7,688 bases of DNA, from contig CAMWRO010000136.1 of the NCBI GenBank assembly GCA_947176615.1, positions 1 to 7,688 on the forward strand, written 5' to 3'. The notes beneath the pieces were generated by a model that had not been told where the DNA came from, did not search any database, and worked only from the letters and a program-made list of their open reading frames with translations. This DNA is from an uncultured Porphyromonadaceae bacterium. GTDB lineage: Bacteria > Bacteroidota > Bacteroidia > Bacteroidales > Muribaculaceae. Position numbers and translations under genes: made by a program. This document shows positions 1 through 6,457 of this stretch, piece after piece (position 1 is the first letter of the stretch; each line of letters opens with the position of its first letter).

Positions 1-112
1 TCGTGGGCTCGGAGTTGTGTCTAAGAGCCAGGTGCTTGTATCGCTCTATTGACTGGCCTGAGGCGGTGCCGACAGTGGCGGCTATGATGGTTGTAACGAG
101 TATTCTGTTCAT
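1..112 (-). CDS. 5' end of an exported protein, possibly TolC-family outer membrane protein (partial)
   Basis: An open frame starts at ATG (112-110) and runs off the left edge, giving 37 residues. It begins MNRILVTTIIAATVG and continues TASGQSIERYKHLALRHNSE. The first 19-20 residues form a typical Sec signal peptide: a basic residue near the start, a hydrophobic core and small residues before a likely cut at about ASG|Q. There is no lipobox cysteine. The mature start, with the pattern IERYKHLALRHNSEP, resembles the first helix of TolC-family outer membrane efflux proteins (roughly S/T-hydrophobic-E-x-x-x-x-A-L-x-x-N-x-E), so a TolC-like role is inferred. The gene starts 15 nt after the stop of the coiled-coil gene and is probably in the same transcript. 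The existence of the gene is well supported. The family call is weak because so little of it is visible. Confidence 0.6.
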   Translation of the reverse strand, partial: MNRILVTTIIAATVGTASGQSIERYKHLALRHNSEPT

Positions 113-127
113 TGTAAAAATAGTTTT

Positions 128-1516
128 TTAAAACAGAGAGAGCTGTGCGTCATTGGTGTTGATGGGAGAGTGGGGAGGCTCGTGGTAGCCGAAGTCGGCG
201 TCAGCCTTTTTGGAGGGAGCGGCAAGCCAGTCGGTGTTGTCGAGGTTTTCGTCGACTCGCGGCTTGCGGCGCGAGCGGCGTTTGGGTGCCGGTGCCTGTT
301 GTGCAGGCTGCTGAACAGGCTGCTGCGAGGTCTCGACGGTTATTTTGCCGGGGGCGGAGGTTTCAAGCTGTTGTCTAAGCTCTTTTATTTCCCGGCGCAG
401 GCGGTTTTCCGAGTTGGCCTGATTGTAGAGATTGTTTTCAATCGTGCGGCGCAGCGACTCGTTGTCGGCAGTCGCTTTTTCGAGACGCGAGGCTATGTCG
501 TCGCGCTCGCCGGTCATGGCGCGCAGGGCGTCTTGGAGCTCGGCGATGCGCTCGTCCTTGCGTTTTTTCACATCTTCAAACTTGTCGAGCTGTGCCTGAA
601 TTTCGTTGACAACAGCCATTCCTTCCTGAGCTTTGGCGAGTTCCTGCCGGGCCTCGGCGGTCTGGGAACGGAGCTCGTTCATCATCGCGTCGGTCATCTT
701 GACTTTCATTTCGAGCTGTTCGCGCAGGGTTGTCTGTCGTTCCACTTCGGCCTGAAGGCGTTCTATTTCCTCGCTGTTGTCGGGTGCGGGCTGAGGGTCG
801 GGGATTTCGCGGCTTGACAGTTCCTCGATCTGTCCTTTGAGCGAAGTGATTTCTTCATCCCTTGTCGCGATGTCTTTTTTCAGTTCCTGAATCTCGGCCG
901 AGGCATGACGGCGTGTGAGAATCCGTTCTTTTTCAGACTGTAGCGTGGTGACTTGTGATTCAAGGTCGTTGACGCGGTCGCAGAGGGCGCGTTTCTGACG
1001 GTCGGCGCTGAGCTGGACTCGCTTGATTTCCTGAGCGAGCGAGTCGGCGCGGCCTGAATCGGCCTGCATTTCTTCGATTTGTCCGAGCAGGGAGTCACGC
1101 TCGTTGCGCAGTTTTTGAATCTGGCTGCGGTCAGCTCCTGCGACGGCGTTGTCAAGGCGTGTGCGCAGCGACTCGTCAAGGGCGTTGTAGATGAACTGGC
1201 GCTGGCGGTCGGTGGAAAGGCAGTCTTTGACAAAGTCGGGGAGGGTGTCGTTGAACAGTTTTATCACTGCATCAAAAAGGTCGCCGGGAAGGTCCGGGTC
1301 TCCGGCCGTATTTTCGGCAACCGAGTCATCGGGCGCAGGCTGGGGCGCAGACCCGGTCGCGTCAGTGTCGGGAGCTTGGGCTTCCTCAGGTGCGTGAGTG
1401 GCAGCCGCGGGGCTGTCGGCAGCATAGGTGGGAAGAGAAGAATCATATTCTTCGTCCATATCATCTTCTTCGGGAGAAAAGCCGAAGGCTCGTTTTACGC
1501 TGGTCCAAAATGCCAT
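128..1516 (-). CDS. Long coiled-coil protein with a C-terminal sliding-clamp-binding motif (QLSLF)
   Basis: This 462-residue soluble protein has no signal peptide or membrane segment. Residues 15-78 are an acidic, Ala/Pro-rich, probably disordered segment. Residues 78-125 look like a small helical domain (around DLFDAVIKLFNDTLPDFV). Residues 131-386 are almost unbroken heptad-rich coiled coil, interrupted near 236-248 by a Pro-rich hinge (IPDPQPAPDN). Then come a Pro/Gln linker (396-411), a basic patch RRSRRKPR (413-420) and a tail ending exactly in QLSLF-COOH. QL[S/D]LF is the known consensus pentapeptide for binding the DnaN sliding clamp, so an interaction with replication or repair machinery is inferred. 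The basic patch could contact DNA. The start at 1516 lies 10 nt after the stop of the 990-residue gene, indicating translational coupling. I do not recognise a named family, and its function is unknown. Similar coiled-coil tails may exist in other Bacteroidales, but that is from memory only. Confidence 0.9.
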   Translation of the reverse strand: MAFWTSVKRAFGFSPEEDDMDEEYDSSLPTYAADSPAAATHAPEEAQAPDTDATGSAPQPAPDDSVAENTAGDPDLPGDLFDAVIKLFNDTLPDFVKDCLSTDRQRQFIYNALDESLRTRLDNAVAGADRSQIQKLRNERDSLLGQIEEMQADSGRADSLAQEIKRVQLSADRQKRALCDRVNDLESQVTTLQSEKERILTRRHASAEIQELKKDIATRDEEITSLKGQIEELSSREIPDPQPAPDNSEEIERLQAEVERQTTLREQLEMKVKMTDAMMNELRSQTAEARQELAKAQEGMAVVNEIQAQLDKFEDVKKRKDERIAELQDALRAMTGERDDIASRLEKATADNESLRRTIENNLYNQANSENRLRREIKELRQQLETSAPGKITVETSQQPVQQPAQQAPAPKRRSRRKPRVDENLDNTDWLAAPSKKADADFGYHEPPHSPINTNDAQLSLF

Positions 1517-1526
1517 AGTGTGGTGT

Positions 1527-4499
1527 CTATTTATCAGGTTTCACGACAACTCCGGTGCCTTTCAGACCGTTGATGCCGATTTCAAGCGGGTTATCAAATT
1601 TTACCACTCGCACAAACTCGGTTTCGAGCACGGCGAGGCGGCTGTTGAGAAAATCCACATCGTAGATGCCTGTCGAGTTGGCCGAGGCGGTGTCGATGGT
1701 GAAATATCCCACGCCGAATGATGTCAGGTTTTGGAAAAAGTGGGTGCCTTGACTTGGCTCGATGCGGTAGTTTTCCAGCGAGGATTCCACAATCAGTTTG
1801 GCCGCGGAAATATGGGGCCATTTGACAGGGATTCCGAGCGCGGGGTCGCTTGACCCCCACCGTCCCGGGCCGATGAGGATGTAACTTTCTCCTTCAGCTG
1901 TAAAGTTACGATTTATTTTTTCAATTTCGCGCGCTATGAGCGAATTATTTGATGCCGAGAAACGCTCGGGGCGCACATAAACGACCGATTTCACATTTTC
2001 GACGGTTCCGTGGCCCAGCGACGTGTCGGATTTCAGCAGAAGTTTTTCGTCGGGGGTTGCCATGATGTGTTCGTCGACTGTTTCCTTGCGGTCGACGATG
2101 GGCCGAATCTGGAGCCAGTAGAGCTTGCCGGTTACCTCAGTGCTTTTGGCTGACGGGTTAATCAGTCCGGCAAATTCAATCTCGACGGGACGGCTCATTT
2201 CGCGGGCGCCGGTCGTCAGCATGAAGTCAAGAGCATCGGCAAGCGGGAGGACCCGGTGTTTCAGGATGTTGTTGAATGTCACCAAGCGTCGTCCTTCGCC
2301 GCTTTCATAGTCGCGGATTACGTTGTCGCGGAAGTCGTAGGTGGATACCATGTATCGCAACGCTCCTTTTTCGGCGACATCCTGAACGCGCAGCCGGGCG
2401 ATGTTGTAGCTGTCGTCGGTTGTCATTCCCTCGTGTTTTTTCATGTCGAGGGCGCAGAGGCGAGTCTGCGTGTCGCGCAGTGCGAGCTCGACTTCGGAGG
2501 TCTGCAACACGTTGTCGGGGTGGCGGGGGGAGAACCGGAGTCCGAGGCCGCCGTCAACGATGTATTTTCCCAGTCCGACGGCGATTTCCGCCACTCCGTC
2601 CTCGGGACGCTCGTCGCTGATGGGGTAGTAGTTGAGCGATCGTCCCACTCCCGAGAATGACGGGAAGTAGTAGCCGTCGGTTTCGCGTCCCACGACCTCC
2701 TGAATGATGACAGCCATTTTCTCTTGGTCGATGACGTTGGATGTCGCGGTCATGTAGGCTTTGCTGTCGGCATAGAAAACCGACGCGTAAACCCCCTTTA
2801 TGGCGGCGGTCAGGGTCGCGAGCATCTTCTGCCGGTCTTCGTTCATCGGGACCATGTAGGTGGAATAGATTCCGGCAAACGGCTGGTAATGAGAGTCTTC
2901 AAGGAGACTTGAACTGCGCACGGCGAGGGGGCCGTCGACCACGTCAAAGAGGGCGAGGAGGTCTTCTTTGATGCTTTGCGGGAGCTTGGCGCGCTGGAAC
3001 CGGGCAAGGATTTCCTCGTCGGAGGCGTTGCTCAGCGCGACGGGGTATAGCTTGTTGGTTTCCATGAACTCGTCAAAGATGTCGGTGCACAGCACGACGG
3101 TGCGGGGAATCGTTATGGTGAGTCCCCCGAAGTTGTCACAGACGGGGTTCTTCTTTATAATCGAGTCGATGAAAGCGAGGCCGCGGCCCTTGCCTCCGAG
3201 AGAACCCTGCCCGATGCGGGCAAAGTTGGAGTAATGGTCAAAGCGGTCTTTCAGGAACACGGCGACCACGCCGCGGTTTTTCATCTTGCGGTACTTGACG
3301 ATGAGGTCGAAAAAGAGCTGGCGGACGGCGGGGGCGTCGGCGATTGACTTGAACCGGTGGCGCTTTATGACCTCGGCGATAGGGAACAGCGCGCGGGAGT
3401 AGAGCCAGCGCGAGATGTCGTTGAACGACGCATGCCAGTAGAGGGCTTCGGCGGGGATGTCGAAGATTTTGTTCTGCATGTCCTTCAGCGAGCGGATGCG
3501 GGTGATTTCCTCTCCGGTCTCGGGGTTGCGCACGATGAAGTCGCCGAAACCGAAGTTGTTCATGATGGCTCCGCCGAGGTCGACAGGGAACTTCTTGGAA
3601 TTCTTGTCGAGGAAGGTCCCTCCGAGCTCGTGGACATCGTGGGCGTTCTCGACTTCCGACGATTCGATAATCATCGGGAGGTATGGGTCGCGCTTGCGCA
3701 GCTCGCGGGCAAGCCTGATGCCGGCCTTGGGGTCTTTCTTCCCTTCGCGGGCAAAGGACACGTCGCTGATAACGCCGAGGATGTGGTCGCTATACTTGTC
3801 GTAAAGCGCCATCGCCTCCTCATAGTCGCGGGCGAGCATCACCTTGGGGCGGCCGCGCATGCGGAGCATCTGTTCATGCTCGTTGAGGGCCTCGGTTGAA
3901 AATTCGCGCGACTGTTTCAGCAGGAATTTGTAGACGAGCGGCAGCACCGACGAGTAGAACCTGACCGAGTCCTCGACAAGGAGAATCATCTGGACTCCCA
4001 CGCCGTTGATGTCTTTCTCGGCGTTCATCTTGTCCTCAAGCAGCTTGATGACGGCAAGAAGGAGGTCGACGTTGCCGAGCCAGCTGAACACATAGTCGAT
4101 GCCTGAGAAATCTTCCTTGGCCAGTCGGCGCGAAACCTCCTTGGAGAAAGGAGTCAGCACGATGATGGGGATGTCGGGGTGCACGGCTTTGATTTCGCGG
4201 GCACCGGAGAAGGTCTCGCTGATGTCGTTGCCGGGCATAGTGATGATGAGGTCGAAGTTTTTGTGAGTCATGACGTCGAGAGCCTCGGCCGTGTCGCGCA
4301 CCTGAGTGACACGCGGGGGCGACGAAAGGTTAAGCGCCACATACTCAAAGTAAAGTTGCTCCTCCACGCGGCCGTCCTCCTCCATCATGAAGGCATCATA
4401 GGGCGACGCGATGAGCAACACATTAAAAATGCGCCTCTGCATCAAGTCCTGAAAGGCAGTGTCTTTCAGGTAAAGCTGGCTCAAAGCATCCTCATTCAT
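1527..4499 (-). CDS. Double receiver-like domain plus PEP/pyruvate-binding (PPDK N-terminal, ATP-grasp type) fusion protein
   Basis: This is a 990-residue cytosolic protein. Residues about 24-157 form a CheY-like fold that seems degenerate: the phospho-acceptor position in FDLIITMPG is not Asp. Residues about 169-312 form a second receiver with the expected residues: E176/D177, acceptor D246 in VISDVSF, S280/S281, and K299 in FLDKNSK. Residues about 428-802 match the PEP synthase/pyruvate phosphate dikinase ATP-binding domain: GGKGRG (435-440), AVRSSSLLED (526-535), FAG (541-543), VEIEFA (772-777) and the terminal YWLQIRP (794-800). Residues about 803-990 form a C-terminal module with GPGRWGS (877-883) and GTHFFQNL (918-925). 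The phosphohistidine swivel domain (T-x-GG-x-T-S-H) and the PEP-binding barrel of true PEP synthases are absent, so it is unlikely to make PEP. A phosphorylation-controlled ATP-dependent kinase or phosphotransferase is inferred; the substrate is unknown. It heads a cluster with the coiled-coil gene and has its own promoter. Confidence 0.93.
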   Translation of the reverse strand: MNEDALSQLYLKDTAFQDLMQRRIFNVLLIASPYDAFMMEEDGRVEEQLYFEYVALNLSSPPRVTQVRDTAEALDVMTHKNFDLIITMPGNDISETFSGAREIKAVHPDIPIIVLTPFSKEVSRRLAKEDFSGIDYVFSWLGNVDLLLAVIKLLEDKMNAEKDINGVGVQMILLVEDSVRFYSSVLPLVYKFLLKQSREFSTEALNEHEQMLRMRGRPKVMLARDYEEAMALYDKYSDHILGVISDVSFAREGKKDPKAGIRLARELRKRDPYLPMIIESSEVENAHDVHELGGTFLDKNSKKFPVDLGGAIMNNFGFGDFIVRNPETGEEITRIRSLKDMQNKIFDIPAEALYWHASFNDISRWLYSRALFPIAEVIKRHRFKSIADAPAVRQLFFDLIVKYRKMKNRGVVAVFLKDRFDHYSNFARIGQGSLGGKGRGLAFIDSIIKKNPVCDNFGGLTITIPRTVVLCTDIFDEFMETNKLYPVALSNASDEEILARFQRAKLPQSIKEDLLALFDVVDGPLAVRSSSLLEDSHYQPFAGIYSTYMVPMNEDRQKMLATLTAAIKGVYASVFYADSKAYMTATSNVIDQEKMAVIIQEVVGRETDGYYFPSFSGVGRSLNYYPISDERPEDGVAEIAVGLGKYIVDGGLGLRFSPRHPDNVLQTSEVELALRDTQTRLCALDMKKHEGMTTDDSYNIARLRVQDVAEKGALRYMVSTYDFRDNVIRDYESGEGRRLVTFNNILKHRVLPLADALDFMLTTGAREMSRPVEIEFAGLINPSAKSTEVTGKLYWLQIRPIVDRKETVDEHIMATPDEKLLLKSDTSLGHGTVENVKSVVYVRPERFSASNNSLIAREIEKINRNFTAEGESYILIGPGRWGSSDPALGIPVKWPHISAAKLIVESSLENYRIEPSQGTHFFQNLTSFGVGYFTIDTASANSTGIYDVDFLNSRLAVLETEFVRVVKFDNPLEIGINGLKGTGVVVKPDK

Positions 4500-4526
4500 T
4501 GCATCAACTTAGACTGGTTACAGCTA

Positions 4527-4560
4527 CAAAGATACACAGAATTTTTGAGCAAATGACAAA
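4527..4560 (-). promoter_or_regulatory. Bacteroidetes-type promoter for the receiver/PEP-binding operon
   Basis: Read on the minus strand, TATCTTTG (4534-4527) matches the Bacteroidetes -7 consensus TAnnTTTG exactly. A TTTG (4560-4557) lies 22 nt upstream as a possible -33 box; another (4553-4550) is at 15 nt. The usual spacing is about 19-21, so the -33 assignment is less certain than the -7 box. Transcription would begin roughly 20 nt before the ATG at 4499. The -33 region lies inside the heptad repeat array. Confidence 0.6.
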
Positions 4561-4599
4561 TGACAGATAACAAATAGCAAATAAAAAGTAACAAATAAT
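4551..4599. repeat. Seven degenerate 7-bp tandem repeats (consensus AAATAAC)
   Basis: Reading the plus strand in sevens from 4551 gives AAATGAC, AAATGAC, AGATAAC, AAATAGC, AAATAAA, AAGTAAC and AAATAAT. The first two are identical and the rest differ from the consensus at one or two positions. On the minus strand most unit junctions read TTTG, which is the -33 box sequence of Bacteroidetes promoters. The array lies directly upstream of, and overlaps, the promoter of the 990-residue gene. The remaining intergenic DNA (4600-4714) shows no convincing gene, terminator or other structure. Confidence 0.75.
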
Positions 4600-4714
4600 T
4601 GCGGGGAGGTTGCGACCGCTTTACCTTTTTTGTCGCTATAAATCGCGATGCGTGGACAAGCCCATCATTCCTCGACCTGTCATTTCCTTACCGATTTGTT
4701 CTTTTTATCGGGGG

Positions 4715-5635
4715 TCATGAGCGCTGGTACTGGGAGGGGGACATGCCGGTGAGGTGCTTGAAGTATTTGCCGAATGAGGACTGGTTGGGGAAGTTTAGCT
4801 CGTAGGCGACCTGCTGGATGTTTTTGCCGGAGAAGCGGAGGAGGTTTTTGGCTTCGAGGATGACAAATTCGTCAATCCATTCGGCGGCGGTGCGTCCGGT
4901 GACCTCTTTGATGATGAGCGAGAGGTATTTGGGGGAGATAAATAGCTTGTTGGCGTAGAAAGCTACGGAGCGTTCCCGGGTGTGGTGGGTGTGGACGAGT
5001 GCCATGAAGTCGTGGGCGTAGCTGACGCGCCGGGCACGCGAGCGGGAGGGTTCGGGGGTGTCGTCGTGGCCGGTTTTGGCGTGTTTTGCGGCCATCTGCA
5101 TCATCTGGTAACAGAAGGCGGCGATGATGCAGCGGGAGATGCTGCGCACATAGATGTCGTCGGGGTTGACGGTGGTGTTGTGGTGGACAAGCTCGAAGTA
5201 GTTGCGCAGGAGCTTCACGTCGTCGGGGGTGATGGTGATGACCGGGCGGCGGGCGGCGCGGTTGCGCATGTCGGCCGACGAGAGGATGTTGATGTCGAAG
5301 TTGATGTCACGCAGAAAGCTTGATGACACGATGAGCGTATAGCAGTCAAGGTTGTCGCGCTCGACCGATTTAATCTCGACAATGGAGTTGGGTGATGTGA
5401 CGAGAAACGACCCGGGCCCCATGGTGTAATGGTTGAGGTTCACCTCGATGTCGAGGGAGCCGTCGGCACAAAGCATCCACACCGTGCCGTCAATGCGGAA
5501 CGGTCCGTTGGTCAGCTGCGGCAGCTGGCTGGCCGAGGTAATGCGCGTGAACACATATTCGGCTCCGAGGTTGGAAAACTCGGTCGAAAATTTAGCAAAG
5601 TCAGTTATCTGTGATAGATTGACAGTCAGTCCCAT
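4715..5635 (-). CDS. AraC-family transcriptional regulator
   Basis: This 306-residue regulator has a predicted N-terminal cupin-like sensing region (about 1-150), with beta-rich stretches such as FRIDGTVWMLCADGSLDIEV and YTMGPGSFLVTSPNS. A linker around 185-205 is charged and contains SRSRARR. The C-terminal AraC domain (about 206-306) has two helix-turn-helix units: the first near 222-243 (SVAFYANKLFISPKYLSLII), the second near 271-292, followed by the AraC signature NFPNQSSFGKYFKHLTGMSP (281-300). The length is normal for the family. The ligand and target genes cannot be read from the sequence. The gene is a single unit, separated from both neighbours by 107 and 215 nt. Its own upstream region holds a promoter and an inverted repeat that suggest autoregulation. 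Targets could include the flanking gene clusters; a TolC-like gene starts at 112, and AraC regulators often sit near efflux operons, but this link is inferred. Confidence 0.95.
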   Translation of the reverse strand: MGLTVNLSQITDFAKFSTEFSNLGAEYVFTRITSASQLPQLTNGPFRIDGTVWMLCADGSLDIEVNLNHYTMGPGSFLVTSPNSIVEIKSVERDNLDCYTLIVSSSFLRDINFDINILSSADMRNRAARRPVITITPDDVKLLRNYFELVHHNTTVNPDDIYVRSISRCIIAAFCYQMMQMAAKHAKTGHDDTPEPSRSRARRVSYAHDFMALVHTHHTRERSVAFYANKLFISPKYLSLIIKEVTGRTAAEWIDEFVILEAKNLLRFSGKNIQQVAYELNFPNQSSFGKYFKHLTGMSPSQYQRS

Positions 5636-5660
5636 TGGAATATTCGGTTATTTTGGACTG

Positions 5661-5690
5661 CAAAATTACAGAATATTATCCAATAACAGA
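5661..5690 (-). promoter_or_regulatory. Probable Bacteroidetes-type promoter of the AraC regulator
   Basis: On the minus strand, TAATTTTG (5668-5661) matches the -7 consensus TAnnTTTG. The nearest -33 candidate is TCTG (5690-5687), one mismatch from TTTG at 18 nt spacing. The leader to the ATG at 5635 would be only about 20 nt. A weak -33 box is consistent with a promoter that depends on an activator, but this is inference. Confidence 0.5.
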
Positions 5691-5721
5691 ACGGAAGTGG
5701 ATATTTTGACCAATATTCTGT
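5668..5721. promoter_or_regulatory. Perfect 10-bp inverted repeat, candidate operator for the AraC regulator
   Basis: ACAGAATATT at 5668-5677 and its exact reverse complement AATATTCTGT at 5712-5721 are separated by 34 nt. The left arm touches the -7 box of the regulator's promoter. A partial direct copy, ACAGAAC (5686-5692), lies between them, and the palindrome GAATATTC (5638-5645) lies just before the start codon. Arrangements of repeated half-sites like this are common for AraC-family autoregulation. Which protein binds here is inferred. The loop is too long for a convincing terminator. Confidence 0.4.
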
Positions 5722-5742
5722 TCTTTTGGTAGAGCTGAGTCG

Positions 5743-6453
5743 CTATTTTTCGTCGGGATGCTTGCGGTAATATTCCTCAAGCAGGTTGCCGATGTTGAAG
5801 TAGTAGCCTCCGGCCGTTTTTCCGTCGCGGTCTCGCACGGTTATGAACTCGTAGCAAGGGTCGTAGAACACATGGTCGTCGACGGTGTAGTTCATCATGT
5901 TGAGGAGGACATATTCGTGTTGCGGCTCGATGACGTACCATGCGTTTTCCTCGTCAAGCCCGGTTCCGGTCGAGACGATTGCCATCAGGATGTAGTTGAG
6001 TTTGTACTGCCATATATTGGCAAGGTTGGTTTTTCCTTTCTCGCGGAGGGCGTTGATGAGAAGAACCATTTCCTGAAGGTTGAAGGGGTTGTCGTCGAGG
6101 GCGCGCTCGGCATAGGCGATTACCGAGTCGCATTCCTGACGGGTGAGCTTGCCGTTGTCGTTGTTTTTGCGGGTGAAACGCAACGGGTGTTCCCCTGAGC
6201 GGTAAGGGGTGTAGTCTTCCTGAAACATGTAACCGAGATATAGGTGGCGGTACTTGTCTATTTTCATCAGGGTGTCGTTGCGGCGGTATACCTCCATCAG
6301 ACGGGGGTAGTAGTAGGGGGATGTGCGGTCGTTGATGGCCTGCTTGATTTTCTCAAGGTCGGGTTTCTCCCGTTTCAGTTGCGGAAGAACCTGTGAGGAG
6401 GCGGGAACGGCAATCGAGATTGCGAGCAGTATGAATAGTAATATCGATTTCAT
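5743..6453 (-). CDS. Secreted DUF4919-like protein
   Basis: This 236-residue protein begins MKSILLFILLAISIAVPASS, a signal peptide with likely cleavage near ASS|Q, so it is probably periplasmic. The mature part contains SPYYYP (45-50), then RHLYLGYMFQEDYTPYR (69-85), a helical TPR-like stretch (about 105-160), YDPCYEF (197-203) and GGYYFNIGNL (215-224). From memory these are the hallmarks of the DUF4919 family of Bacteroidetes: the SPYYYP-like motif and the aromatic LYxGYxFQEDYxPYR block. No catalytic residues are recognisable and the function is unknown. Its ATG is 4 nt after the stop of the membrane-protein gene, so the two are almost certainly co-transcribed. No terminator hairpin is visible in the 107 nt downstream. 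Confidence 0.88.
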   Translation of the reverse strand: MKSILLFILLAISIAVPASSQVLPQLKREKPDLEKIKQAINDRTSPYYYPRLMEVYRRNDTLMKIDKYRHLYLGYMFQEDYTPYRSGEHPLRFTRKNNDNGKLTRQECDSVIAYAERALDDNPFNLQEMVLLINALREKGKTNLANIWQYKLNYILMAIVSTGTGLDEENAWYVIEPQHEYVLLNMMNYTVDDHVFYDPCYEFITVRDRDGKTAGGYYFNIGNLLEEYYRKHPDEK

Positions 6454-6457
6454 CGGT

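Noticed and set aside
170..817. Plus-strand open frame of 215 codons
   Set aside because: It lies antisense and wholly inside the coiled-coil gene, has a low-complexity Phe/Leu/Gly/Val composition and resembles no protein family. It is a by-product of GC-rich codon bias.
3357..3899. Plus-strand open frame of 180 codons
   Set aside because: It is antisense to conserved receiver-domain coding sequence, with no recognisable domain and no promoter.
1527..4499. Annotation of the 990-residue protein as PEP synthase or pyruvate phosphate dikinase
   Set aside because: Only the ATP-binding domain is present. The phosphohistidine motif and the PEP/pyruvate barrel are missing.
4694..4714. CCGAT/ATCGG hairpin just after the AraC stop as a terminator
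   Set aside because: It has only a 5-bp stem with an 11-nt loop and no U-tract on the transcribed strand, so it is not convincing.
4599..4805. Small plus-strand open frame across the AraC 3' end and the intergenic region
   Set aside because: Nearly half overlaps the regulator's coding sequence antisense. No -7 box precedes it and the product has no family resemblance.
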